Part shown: positions 9,345 through 17,751 of the stretch, piece by piece
Layout: each line of letters starts with the position of its first letter
Numbering within the stretch: the stretch's first letter is position 1
Origin: Brevibacterium sp.
Lineage (GTDB): Bacteria; Actinomycetota; Actinomycetes; Actinomycetales; Brevibacteriaceae
Reading direction: 5' to 3'
Assembly: GCA_030457025.1 (NCBI GenBank)
Contig: JAKDSA010000019.1
Span: 1-46,213, forward strand
DNA: 46,213 nucleotides
Notes under the pieces: model-generated
Seen by the model: the letters and a program-made list of their open reading frames with translations, nothing else
Told to the model about the DNA's origin: nothing
The model's database searches: none
Program-made: the position numbers and the translations under genes

Positions 9345-11852
9345 GTGGTCACCCTGATCGATATCGAACCCGGCATGGTTGTTGCCGGTCGTTACGTCGT
9401 ATCAACGGTCGACCGCTGGTGGCTCGAGGACAAACCGCAGGCGGGCGCCGTATGTACGGCCCTCGACGCCATCCTCGATGAACCCATGCTCATCCACGTC
9501 GCCGATGGCGATGGATCCACAGATGTGCTCGAGGCGGCGCGACGGGTCTCCATCCTCGGCGACCATCGCATTGCCCCCACCCTGGATGTCGGTCATTCGA
9601 ACGGACTCGACTATGTCGTGTCCAAACGCATCGCCGTGACCACGCTGGGCGAGATCCTGCCCAAATCCCCGCTCCCCATCGATGCCGCTCGCGCGCTCAT
9701 TGGCGAGATCGGGACAGTGATGGTCACGGCAGCCCGACGCGGTCTCTTCCACATGTTCCTGCGCCCGAACACGGTGGGAATCACGACCAAGGGCACCGTC
9801 CTCGTCTCGGGCATCGGCATCGACGCCGCTCTGGCCCTGGGCACAGGAGTCATCCAACCCGAGGACTACACACCCACGAAGGCATCTCGAGCGGATGCGC
9901 TGGGCCTCATCCGGCTCCTCTATGCCGCGATCACCGGCTATTGGCCCGCCGATGATCCTTATAACGGGATACCCGCCGCTGGTCGGGAGAATTCTCGCAT
10001 CGCACGGGCCAAGTCCCTCAACCCCGATATCTCCAATGAACTCGACGACTTCGTCAGCGGTATCCTCACCGGGTCCGATCCGGGCCCAGGTTCTGTGGCC
10101 GAGGTGCTAGGTTACCTTGACGAGTGGGATGCCGAGCTGCTGCGTTACGTCAACCGTGCTCCGGTGCTCGACAACGACAGTGTCTTCAACCAGTCACCAC
10201 GCAGCTTCGATGAGGCGACGAGCCTGCCCACGCCACGATCGTCGTCGATGGGCACGAACACTGCGAACACCGCCAGCGATGACCAGGTCAAGGCAGCTCT
10301 GGTTCGCATCGGCATCACCCGTCCGGGAACTCGCGGACTGGCCGTGGGCGTCGCGGGCAAGACGACCGGACAATATGCAGACCAGATGCAGATGCGTGAG
10401 GCTTCAAGCTTCCCGATCGGCAAAGATCAGCTCGACAATGCCGCCCAGGACTGGGAGGAATGGGAGCCGGAGCAGACCTATTCGCAGTACTCCGCCTACG
10501 CAGACCACGAATACGACGAGAATCTGACGTCTCCGATCATGAATCGTGACGCTCAGGATTCGGATCCCGACACCCAGGCCCTCGACGTCGTTTCCGAGGA
10601 CAGCACTGAAGAGGCCGAGGACGACAATGACACCCGCGTCATCATGGACGATGAGGATGACGGGTCGTGGTTCCTCGGCGGGATGTTCGAGACCAACGAA
10701 CAGCAGCGTGAACACCAGCTGCGCGAATACGAACGTGAACGCCGCATCGCCAAGGCCAAAGAAGACGAGGCACGTCGACGCATCGCCGCGCTCGAGGCGG
10801 CCTCGACCTCCAAACAGCAAGAGGCCAACGCCGCCACACCGTCCAAGCAGGTGCGCAGGCTTTCACCCACTTCCGTCGATGAGTCAGAAGCCGATCCGTC
10901 TCGTTCAACAGCGCCTGTTCCCGCGGTCTCACCGAAGCAGCAGCCCAACGACGATTCTGCAGCTGGAGACAGGGTCGGATCCGCGAAGAATGCGGGCACG
11001 GCAGCTGTCGGGGCGAATGGAGCTGCTGTCGGCGCAGGTGCGGCGGCCGGGGTCACTGAGTCCTCCAAGGCGACTGGTTCTGCGAGCAAGAAGGGAACTG
11101 CAGGCAAAAAAGGATCTGAAGAGGCGGATACCTCGACCGGTCGTGCGGCTGCCGGCTCGTCCGGAGGTGCGACGGCTGGCGGTGCGGCAGCTGGCGGCGC
11201 TGCTTCCGGAGGATCTGCGAACCATGATGACAACCCGGATGACGACGAAGCGAATTCGCGAAAGCCGTTCGCCTGGCTGGTCCTTGCGCTGGTGGTCGTT
11301 GCCGCCATCGTGATCTCGATCGCCGTCTTCAACTTCAATTCCGGCGAAGTGGATCCCCAGGACGTCGCTGAGACTTCGGCCCCGGCCAAGACGGACGACG
11401 GCCAGGACAAGAAGACAGAAGAGCCCAAGCCGGATCCACCGAAGATCGACACGGTGACGGCGCTTGATCCCGAGGGCGACAATGAGGAGAACAACGCCGC
11501 TGCCGAAGACGTCATCCCCGAAACGAAGGGGTCGTGGGAGACCGACCGCTATAATACGGCTGCGTTCGGCAACCTGAAGTCCGGCCTTGGGCTGCTGTTC
11601 GAGCTCGAAGACAAAACAACGGTGAAAGAGGTCGAGGTCAAGTCCTCGAACTCAGGCGGATCCTTCGAGATTCGCGACGGTTCTGACCCGGAAGATTCCG
11701 AGAAGGTGGGCGAAGGGGAATTCGACTCGGATGGTGTCACGATCAAGCTTGATGATGGCGTCGAGACGGACAACCTGATCCTCTGGGTGACTGAGCTGCC
11801 ACCAGACGAGGGTGGCTTCCGCGCCGTCATCAACACCGTCGATTTCAAGTAG
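9345..11852 (+). CDS. Membrane-anchored pseudokinase (C-terminal half of Rv3910-type MurJ)
   Basis: Protein of 835 aa. Residues about 10-270 form a Ser/Thr-kinase-like fold without catalytic residues: the HRD-like segment reads HMFLRPNTV and the DFG position reads SGIGID, so it should not phosphorylate. A long linker follows (about 290-635), acidic first, with a charged helical part (EQQREHQLREYERERRIAKAKEDEARRR), then Ala/Gly/Ser-rich. One membrane helix (about 642-664, FAWLVLALVVVAAIVISIAVF) precedes an outer domain (about 690-835) ending in a beta-rich module like the C-terminal domain of Rv3910. In mycobacteria this pseudokinase, once phosphorylated, binds FhaA to restrain MurJ; a similar role here is inference. 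The GTG start overlaps the GGAGG motif (9341-9345), so a CTG at 9354 with ideal spacing is a real alternative. Confidence 0.85.
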   Translation: MVTLIDIEPGMVVAGRYVVSTVDRWWLEDKPQAGAVCTALDAILDEPMLIHVADGDGSTDVLEAARRVSILGDHRIAPTLDVGHSNGLDYVVSKRIAVTTLGEILPKSPLPIDAARALIGEIGTVMVTAARRGLFHMFLRPNTVGITTKGTVLVSGIGIDAALALGTGVIQPEDYTPTKASRADALGLIRLLYAAITGYWPADDPYNGIPAAGRENSRIARAKSLNPDISNELDDFVSGILTGSDPGPGSVAEVLGYLDEWDAELLRYVNRAPVLDNDSVFNQSPRSFDEATSLPTPRSSSMGTNTANTASDDQVKAALVRIGITRPGTRGLAVGVAGKTTGQYADQMQMREASSFPIGKDQLDNAAQDWEEWEPEQTYSQYSAYADHEYDENLTSPIMNRDAQDSDPDTQALDVVSEDSTEEAEDDNDTRVIMDDEDDGSWFLGGMFETNEQQREHQLREYERERRIAKAKEDEARRRIAALEAASTSKQQEANAATPSKQVRRLSPTSVDESEADPSRSTAPVPAVSPKQQPNDDSAAGDRVGSAKNAGTAAVGANGAAVGAGAAAGVTESSKATGSASKKGTAGKKGSEEADTSTGRAAAGSSGGATAGGAAAGGAASGGSANHDDNPDDDEANSRKPFAWLVLALVVVAAIVISIAVFNFNSGEVDPQDVAETSAPAKTDDGQDKKTEEPKPDPPKIDTVTALDPEGDNEENNAAAEDVIPETKGSWETDRYNTAAFGNLKSGLGLLFELEDKTTVKEVEVKSSNSGGSFEIRDGSDPEDSEKVGEGEFDSDGVTIKLDDGVETDNLILWVTELPPDEGGFRAVINTVDFK

Positions 11853-11939
11853 ACGCTTCGACCAGACCTATCCTCCTCGGTCACTCGAGGCCGACTTCGG
11901 GCTCGGGAAAGACGACGAGCCTCGCCTGCGAGCAGGTGC

Positions 11940-11965
11940 GGAATAGTCGCCACCGCCGTACCGTT
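11940..11965 (+). promoter_or_regulatory. SigR/SigH-type promoter of trxB
   Basis: GGAAT (11940-11944), exactly 18 bases, then GTT (11963-11965). This is the -35/-10 signature of the thiol-oxidative-stress ECF sigma factor SigR (SigH in mycobacteria and corynebacteria), whose classic target is the trxBA operon. Transcription would begin around 11972, about 70 bases before the trxB ATG. The motif match is exact; its use is inferred. Confidence 0.75.
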
Positions 11966-12042
11966 ACACGTACGATAGCCATTCTGTGCCGCCACCGAGC
12001 GGGGCACTGAGAACACAGCGAGCAGAAACAGGGAAATTTCAC

Positions 12043-13038
12043 ATGACTGATACACAATTGGTGATCATCGGGTCGGGTCCGGCCGGGTACACCGCGGCTG
12101 TCTACGCGGCTCGTGCGAATCTTTCGCCCGTGGTCATTGCAGGTTCTGTGACCGCTGGTGGTGAACTCATGAACACCACCGACGTCGAGAATTACCCCGG
12201 ATTCCCGGCTGGCGTGCAGGGACCAGAGCTCATGGAGAGCATGCGCGAGCAGGCTGAGAAGTTCGGCGCCGAGGTGATCTACGACGACGTGGCAACCCTC
12301 AAGCTGGAACCCGGCGCACATCAGATCGAAACGGCGCTCGGCGCCAGGTACACGGCTCAGGCCATCATCCTCGCCACAGGCTCGGCATACCGCGAACTCA
12401 ATCTTCCCAACGAAAAGAAACTGTCCGGTCGCGGCGTCAGCTGGTGTGCGACCTGTGACGGGTTCTTCTTCCGAAATCAGCACATCGCAGTCGTCGGTGG
12501 CGGTGACTCTGCTCTCGAAGAGGCAACATTCCTCACTCGTTTCGCATCCAAGGTGACTCTGATCCACCGTCGCCAGGAGCTCCGAGCTTCGCAGGCAATG
12601 CAGGATCGGGCAGCTGCTGATGAGAAGCTCGAATATCTCCTCGACAGTGAGGTCGCTGAAATACAGGGTGACGACTCATTGACCGGCCTCACGGTCCGCA
12701 ACACCGTCACCGACGAGTTGTCCGAACTGCCGGTTACGGGCCTGTTCGTGGCGATCGGCTCCGACCCTCGCACCAGTCTCTTCGCCGATCAGCTCTCGAT
12801 GCGTCCCGACGGCTATCTCAACGTCGAGGGACGCACCTCCAAGACCGCGGTCGAGGGCGTCTTCGCCGCGGGAGACGTCATTGATTCTGTCTACAGGCAG
12901 GCCATCACGGCTGCGGGATCGGGATGCTCCGCCGCACTCGACGCAGAGCACTATCTTGCCGATCTCGACGCTGTGGCAAAGCAGGCTCAGACCGTAGCGC
13001 CTGACGCTGCACCGGCAACAGCGCCGGTCGCCTCCTGA
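12043..13038 (+). CDS. trxB: Thioredoxin-disulfide reductase
   Basis: NADPH- and FAD-dependent reductase that recharges thioredoxin; cytoplasmic. It is 331 aa. The N-terminal FAD site is VIIGSGPAGYTAAVYAAR, the redox pair is WCATCDG (Cys135/Cys138), the NADPH fold is VVGGGDSALEEA with HRRQELRAS, and the second FAD signature is GVFAAGDVIDSVYRQAITAAGSG. A short Ala/Pro-rich tail (QTVAPDAAPATAPVAS) extends beyond the usual end. The ATG at 12043 was chosen because homology begins there; the ribosome site (AGGGAAA) is moderate. trxA follows 139 bases later with its own matching promoter, so the two need not be one transcript. A SigR-type motif precedes the gene. Confidence 0.97.
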   Translation: MTDTQLVIIGSGPAGYTAAVYAARANLSPVVIAGSVTAGGELMNTTDVENYPGFPAGVQGPELMESMREQAEKFGAEVIYDDVATLKLEPGAHQIETALGARYTAQAIILATGSAYRELNLPNEKKLSGRGVSWCATCDGFFFRNQHIAVVGGGDSALEEATFLTRFASKVTLIHRRQELRASQAMQDRAAADEKLEYLLDSEVAEIQGDDSLTGLTVRNTVTDELSELPVTGLFVAIGSDPRTSLFADQLSMRPDGYLNVEGRTSKTAVEGVFAAGDVIDSVYRQAITAAGSGCSAALDAEHYLADLDAVAKQAQTVAPDAAPATAPVAS

Positions 13039-13116
13039 CAGCTCACCGTCCGGCGGATTCATCGCCAACGAAGCGCTCGGCGCTCACGCCTGACGAGAGC
13101 TCAAGAACCGCGCTGG

Positions 13117-13142
13117 GGAATGAAACTCGCACAATGGCTGTT
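13117..13142 (+). promoter_or_regulatory. SigR/SigH-type promoter of trxA
   Basis: GGAAT (13117-13121), exactly 18 bases, then GTT (13140-13142), ending 35 bases before the trxA ATG. It is a second exact copy of the motif seen before trxB, which supports both as real promoters. Confidence 0.75.
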
Positions 13143-13177
13143 TCCGCTAGAGAACATTATCAAGAGAAAGGTTGCTC

Positions 13178-13495
13178 ATGTCGACAGAAGTCACTGATGC
13201 CACGTTCGAAGAGACCGTATTGAAGTCCGACAAGCCAGTGCTCGTCGATTTCTGGGCTCCCTGGTGCGGCCCCTGCCGCATGGTCAGCCCGATCGTTGAC
13301 CAGATCGCGGAAGAGAACACCGAGAAACTCAACGTCGTCAAGGTCAACACTGACGAGAACCTCGAAATAGCGAGCAAGTATGGGATCACCTCGATTCCTG
13401 CGCTCTACGTCTTCAAGGATGGTGAGGTGGCCAAGACCATCATCGGTGCACGGCCGAAGCCGGCGCTTGAAGATGAGCTCTCCGACTTCATCTGA
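13178..13495 (+). CDS. trxA: Thioredoxin
   Basis: Small cytoplasmic dithiol-disulfide oxidoreductase of 105 aa, full family length. The active site is WCGPC (Cys30/Cys33) in the conserved LVDFWAPWCGPCRMVSPI context, and the cis-proline loop is SIPALYVF. The ATG at 13178 is preceded by AGAAAGG; a TTG two codons earlier is less likely. It partners the trxB product and corresponds to trxC (Rv3914) in the mycobacterial order. Confidence 0.97.
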   Translation: MSTEVTDATFEETVLKSDKPVLVDFWAPWCGPCRMVSPIVDQIAEENTEKLNVVKVNTDENLEIASKYGITSIPALYVFKDGEVAKTIIGARPKPALEDELSDFI

Positions 13496-13504
13496 TCGAG
13501 TTCC

Positions 13505-13536
13505 AAGGCGCCTGTTGTACGATCAACAGGCGCCTT
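13505..13536 (+). terminator. 13-bp hairpin between trxA and cwlM
   Basis: Perfect stem AAGGCGCCTGTTG / CAACAGGCGCCTT with a 6-base loop (TACGAT). It begins 10 bases after the trxA stop and ends 12 bases before the cwlM ATG. No T-run follows, so it may end trxA transcription imperfectly or act as a translation or attenuation structure for the next gene. Confidence 0.7.
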
Positions 13537-13548
13537 CGGTGTATCCAC

Positions 13549-14733
13549 ATGGCAGACAGGAACTTTCAGAACCTCGCACAGCAGATTGGCATGGCATTGA
13601 TTCACAACCAACACCCGCAGTTCTCACGCGGGGACAGCTCTGAGGTGTTGCCCACCATCAAATCTCAGATGGCTCGTCTGGGACTCAATGTCGGTCAGGC
13701 CGAATCGGCGGAGTTCGATCGAGCCTTCGAGCTCGGTGTTCGGCAGTTCCAACAGGTCCGAGGAATCCTTTGCGACGGTGTGATGGGCTCAGAGACCTTT
13801 TCCGAGCTCGAACGGGCTCGATATCAGCTAGGCGACCGAGTGCTACGCTACGACCCCGTCAGAGTCCTTACAGGGGATGATGTACTCAGACTTCAGCGGA
13901 CCCTCGCCGGCCTGGGGTTCTACGCGGGCCGCATGGACGCAGAATACTCCGCAGTCACAGAATCCGCAGTCAAAGAGCTCCAGATGAGCCTCGGCACCAA
14001 AGTCGACGGCGTAGCGGGACCTCAAACACTGCGCGGACTCGACGCCATCGATCGAAAGCAGGACACCGGCAATCTCTTCGCTCTCGAAGAACGAGCGCGA
14101 GTAGCAGCAAGCGGAACATCGCTCGCAGGTCGGACCTTCGTCATTGAAGCAGCAACTACAGTTGTAGATTTCGAGACTTTGCCGATGACCATCGAACAGG
14201 CCGATACGGAACGCAGCATCACCACGAATATAGCAAGCCGGCTTGCTGGCCGCCTCGAAGCAGTGGGTGCCGGCGCCATCGTCCTCCACGGCGACGCTGT
14301 CGAAGTCAACAAAGCAGACCAGCTTGGTGCTTCTGCCGTCATTACCGTGACCGCAGATATCAACAAGTCCAAAGAAGCGAACGGGGTCGCGACATTCTAC
14401 TTCGGCCATGAGACTCATTCCGATATCAATTCCCCTACCGGCGCGCGTCTGGCAGAGCTCATCCAAAGCGAGCTCACGGCTCGGACGGGCATGAGGGACT
14501 GCAGGAGTCATGCACGTACCTGGTCGTCGCTGAAGCGACTGCGCACCCCCAAGGTTCACGTCGTGGCCGGTTACCTCACCAACCTCAACGATCTCGATAA
14601 CCTCCAAGACGCTAACGTTCGAGATGCGATTGCGGACGGTATTGCCGCTGGTCTGCAGCGACTGTACGTCCGAGAGGACTCAGATCCCGAAACGGGGACA
14701 CTCAGCCTGGCACAGATCAAGGCGTACAACTGA
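13549..14733 (+). CDS. cwlM: CwlM-like protein: peptidoglycan-binding domains plus degenerate amidase domain
   Basis: Protein of 394 aa. Two PG_binding_1 repeats (about residues 35-90 and 105-175, with FQQVRGILCDGVMGSETF and LQMSLGTKVDGVAGPQTL) are followed by an Amidase_3-like domain (about 185-385). In active zinc amidases the first strand reads DPGHGG and a later one SIHAN. Here they read VIEAATTVV and VITVTADINKS, so at least two zinc histidines appear to be missing. The mycobacterial homologue CwlM (Rv3915) is a cytoplasmic regulator of MurA rather than a hydrolase; no signal peptide is visible here either, which fits. The gene follows trxA as in mycobacteria. The start is uncertain: ATG 13549 has no clear ribosome site and sits just after a strong hairpin. 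Confidence 0.88.
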   Translation: MADRNFQNLAQQIGMALIHNQHPQFSRGDSSEVLPTIKSQMARLGLNVGQAESAEFDRAFELGVRQFQQVRGILCDGVMGSETFSELERARYQLGDRVLRYDPVRVLTGDDVLRLQRTLAGLGFYAGRMDAEYSAVTESAVKELQMSLGTKVDGVAGPQTLRGLDAIDRKQDTGNLFALEERARVAASGTSLAGRTFVIEAATTVVDFETLPMTIEQADTERSITTNIASRLAGRLEAVGAGAIVLHGDAVEVNKADQLGASAVITVTADINKSKEANGVATFYFGHETHSDINSPTGARLAELIQSELTARTGMRDCRSHARTWSSLKRLRTPKVHVVAGYLTNLNDLDNLQDANVRDAIADGIAAGLQRLYVREDSDPETGTLSLAQIKAYN

Positions 14734-14748
14734 GATATCGTCATCTTC

Positions 14749-14764
14749 TGTTTCACGTGAAACC
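14749..14764. other. parS site 1
   Basis: TGTTTCACGTGAAACC: 15 of 16 matches to the parS consensus TGTTTCACGTGAAACA, with an exact 14-bp palindrome core. It lies 16 bases after the cwlM stop. Confidence 0.93.
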
Positions 14765-15134
14765 GTCCGTTCACTCGTTCAGCTGACAGGTCACGTCCAC
14801 AGCCCGGAGTGGCACCACATCACTCCCTACTGGGACGACGGATTCTCGTCATCCTCACACACCCCGCCGGTGAGAACCCTCAAGATTGCACCTGTTTTCT
14901 CCCCGCCTCCGTGACCGCCGCAAGGATCCCGAGTAGTCTCGAGGTGTCTGCTGTGCTCAGTGTCATGCCTATGGCCGACTCTCGGCGTATACCGCGCCTC
15001 GCATTCTCATGATGAGTCGTTCGCATTCGACTTTCGGTGCGGACGCGGCCATACAACGAATAGAACCATAGAACTCGCAATGCAATGGGCGTCCTAGAAG
15101 CCGTACATCTATTCTTGTGGTGATTCCAGAAGGA

Positions 15135-15150
15135 TGTTTCACATGAAACT
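15135..15150. other. parS-like site 2 (degenerate)
   Basis: TGTTTCACATGAAACT: 14 of 16 matches; the central CACGTG is CACATG. Confidence 0.65.
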
Positions 15151-15334
15151 CGGCTGGTGGAGTCTCGGCGTTCTGCACAGATCACACCGGGTCCGGAGAC
15201 GTGCTGGCCAACCCCACACGCGGTGCCGGCAGTCGAGGCGACTTCAACAACCGGAACGGCTCGATACTATGCACTGGAGCACTGTCGTCATGGTTCATTC
15301 CGACTGGAACAGGTGACTCAACAATAAGATACGT

Positions 15335-15350
15335 TGTTCCACGTAAAACG
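15335..15350. other. parS-like site 3 (degenerate)
   Basis: TGTTCCACGTAAAACG: 13 of 16 matches to the consensus. Confidence 0.55.
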
Positions 15351-15533
15351 GAGGCCAACTAGAGGATTCGCCCAGCGAACCCTAATGCATTGGCCGCAGT
15401 AACGCTTCCTGGGACACTTCCTCAGAACTGACTTGTCAACAAGGAACACAGCCGTCCACCGGGGCGCTTCAGAGCCCGCTTTCACCGTTCCGGAAAACCC
15501 ATACACACTAGTACGCATGCTTGCGGCGAAGCT

Positions 15534-15549
15534 CGTTCCACGTGAAACA
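15534..15549. other. parS-like site 4
   Basis: CGTTCCACGTGAAACA: 14 of 16 matches with an intact CACGTGAAACA right half. Confidence 0.8.
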
Positions 15550-16088
15550 TTATCACCGGCGGTCACCGTCAATAGTGTTCGGAGTATTGATAGGCCGCCT
15601 GGATCCGGTCGTCCGGGAGCGGCAACGACTACATCTAGCTGCAAGCCTTTGGCAAGATCATGGGTTGTCTCAGACGATTAGTTGCTACTGATCATGTGTG
15701 AGGTGGCGATCGCTGCTGTTCGTTCCGGCGCCAATCGTCCTCGCCCGCCCGGAGCATCGGGCCGCAGATTTCGACAAGGACCTATCGGAAATTCAGCGGC
15801 GCCAACGTGCTGGCCTTGGAAGAGACACCGCAGCGATGTCTGTGGTCCCACCACTGGGACGGAGACGTTGTCGCCAGCACCAAAGTGGATTTCCGTTACG
15901 CCTGGGGCCCGTTCCCCTTACCTCTTGCCCATACAAAGGGACCACGGAGTGAAGGGTAACTGCAGAGTCAGCATAACAACGTTGACAGCCTCAGCCCCAT
16001 GTCCGGTGGTCCCACGGGGAGATGCTGATGGTCCGAACCGGGCCCAAGATGGTTGGCCCTGTGCGCATTCCCATGTTGCGGATTCTCA

Positions 16089-16104
16089 TGTTCCACATGA
16101 AACG
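16089..16104. other. parS-like site 5 (degenerate)
   Basis: TGTTCCACATGAAACG: 13 of 16 matches. Confidence 0.55.
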
Positions 16105-16308
16105 TTGAAGACGATCCCGATTTCACACGCAATTTGCCTTTCACAGCACGGCATCTGGCGACAACACTAATCGGAAGAATGACGTAGTTGCGATCAAACA
16201 CCTCAATATTCGTTCCTTGCCGGACCGGAGAAGCGCGGTGCCGGTTCACCTGAGTCGAATGTGACCAAAGATTACCCAATGTCATCGGCCGTCCGATGTC
16301 GGTTTCGT

Positions 16309-16324
16309 AGTTTCACGTGAAACG
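16309..16324. other. parS site 6
   Basis: AGTTTCACGTGAAACG: exact 14-bp palindrome core with only the outermost bases differing. Confidence 0.9.
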
Positions 16325-16514
16325 GGATCGCCAGGTCCACCGGTTCCAATTCGACGTTTCTGTATCCGCAGACCGACAGGTTGCGCACGGCGACGGTTCA
16401 GCCGATTCAGCGAATGGACCCATTCGATAGCTGCGCGCGAGAGGTGGAAGCTAATGCTTGAGATGATCACAATCCGGGACTGCGGCTACGGAATAACCGT
16501 CCTGGTCCGTGCAT

Positions 16515-16530
16515 CGTTTCACGTGAAACG
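16515..16530. other. parS site 7
   Basis: CGTTTCACGTGAAACG: perfect 16-bp palindrome with an exact 14-bp core. Confidence 0.92.
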
Positions 16531-16650
16531 TGTGAAAACGCTACATGCTCCGCTTCGAATCGAAACAAATACTTCCCCGAAGCCAGAATCGACCCCATCC
16601 TGTCGCGCGATAGATAGCCACGATCGGCATCCTGCGCCCTCTCCAAACCT

Positions 16651-16666
16651 GGTTTCACGTGAAACA
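16651..16666. other. parS site 8
   Basis: GGTTTCACGTGAAACA: 15 of 16 matches with an exact 14-bp core. Confidence 0.92.
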
Positions 16667-16921
16667 TACACCTGCAAGAGGGTCCAAAAGAGATAGACTA
16701 AGAGCCGACAGTCACCATTCGGGCCTAGAAGTAGCACCAAGAAACGAACCTCACTCACCGATCAGCCCCGGGTACTTAAACAACACCAATGAACGACTGC
16801 CGGGTAGAAGCCGTTCCAAGATCTGTCCGACCACTTCTACGAACGAAGCCGAATGGTTCCGGTCGATCACACTCTCTCTACTCCACAGTCGTCAACTGGC
16901 ACGGCGCGCACTTCTTAGCAT

Positions 16922-16937
16922 AGTTTCACGTGGAACA
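16922..16937. other. parS-like site 9
   Basis: AGTTTCACGTGGAACA: 14 of 16 matches; one change in the right arm. Confidence 0.78.
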
Positions 16938-17032
16938 TCGGGAGCAATCAAGGGCTTATGCAACACGGGTCAAGCGTGGTCATCGAAGGGTCCGGAACCG
17001 ACTACCCCCAACCTCCCATGTCTACCTCAACA

Positions 17033-17048
17033 TGTTGCATGTGAAAGG
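17033..17048. other. parS-like site 10 (very degenerate)
   Basis: TGTTGCATGTGAAAGG: 12 of 16 matches. Included because of its position among better sites; alone it would not be convincing. Confidence 0.35.
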
Positions 17049-17288
17049 CTCACGCTATTGGGACCCACCTGAATTGGAGTCCAGCCTCGTCCGTTGATGA
17101 ACCGAAGTACGCCGATTCGGCGGCAGTTCGTGCCGATCTACGTATAGTGAAAGCAATCCCCACCTGACCGCCAGCGGGGTATGTCGTGCGTGCAGCTCAA
17201 GGCATCGGATCAGGCGCCAATCGCTTCTATACTCATCGGCTCAAACACCCATGAGCACTTGGGTTGATGGGCTCTCGATTATATCTAC

Positions 17289-17304
17289 GGTTTCACGTGA
17301 AACA
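17289..17304. other. parS site 11
   Basis: GGTTTCACGTGAAACA: identical to site 8, with an exact 14-bp core. Confidence 0.92.
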
Positions 17305-17502
17305 GATACCCGATGGTCCTCACATAGGTAGGATTGTCTTCATCAAAAGAAGATGGAGAGTGCCAAACTCGGTCGCGCCATCGTCGTGGGTACGCACGAG
17401 GCAGACACAGCGTCTAGAGTGCCATTAATTGAAGCGCCAACCTACAAAGACGAACCGCTGGACGAATTTCTCGAATGGATTTTCGCAAGCCCACCACTTG
17501 AG

Positions 17503-17518
17503 GGCTTCACGTGAAACA
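17503..17518. other. parS-like site 12
   Basis: GGCTTCACGTGAAACA: 14 of 16 matches with an intact right half. Confidence 0.8.
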
Positions 17519-17711
17519 CGACAGTCCTATTGACACACAATGAAGTAGTTGATCGGCAGAAGTGTGATCATCGCAGAGAGTCACAGGGAATCGACACGGC
17601 GTCGTTCATCCCACAGGCACCGAAAGTGCCCTACACAAACATGCGTCATCAGGAGCTTGCACTTCATTGACTATGAAACACATAGCCTCGACACCGGGGA
17701 AGAATACCAAG

Positions 17712-17751
17712 AGGGCGGGTGAGAAGACCTTCATGCCTTCTCACCCGCCCT
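17712..17751 (-). terminator. Terminator of the parAB operon
   Basis: A 15-bp perfect stem, AGGGCGGGTGAGAAG / CTTCTCACCCGCCCT, with a 10-base loop, 22 bases beyond the parB stop. On the minus strand it is followed by the moderately T-rich CTTGGTATTCTT. Confidence 0.85.

Noticed and set aside
16008-16023. GGTCCCACGGGGAGAT as a further parS
   Set aside because: Only about half of the positions match the consensus.
15682-16170. Open frame of 162 codons in the parS region
   Set aside because: Erratic composition, no ribosome site, no recognisable domain, and it runs over a parS-like site (16089). I regard it as chance.
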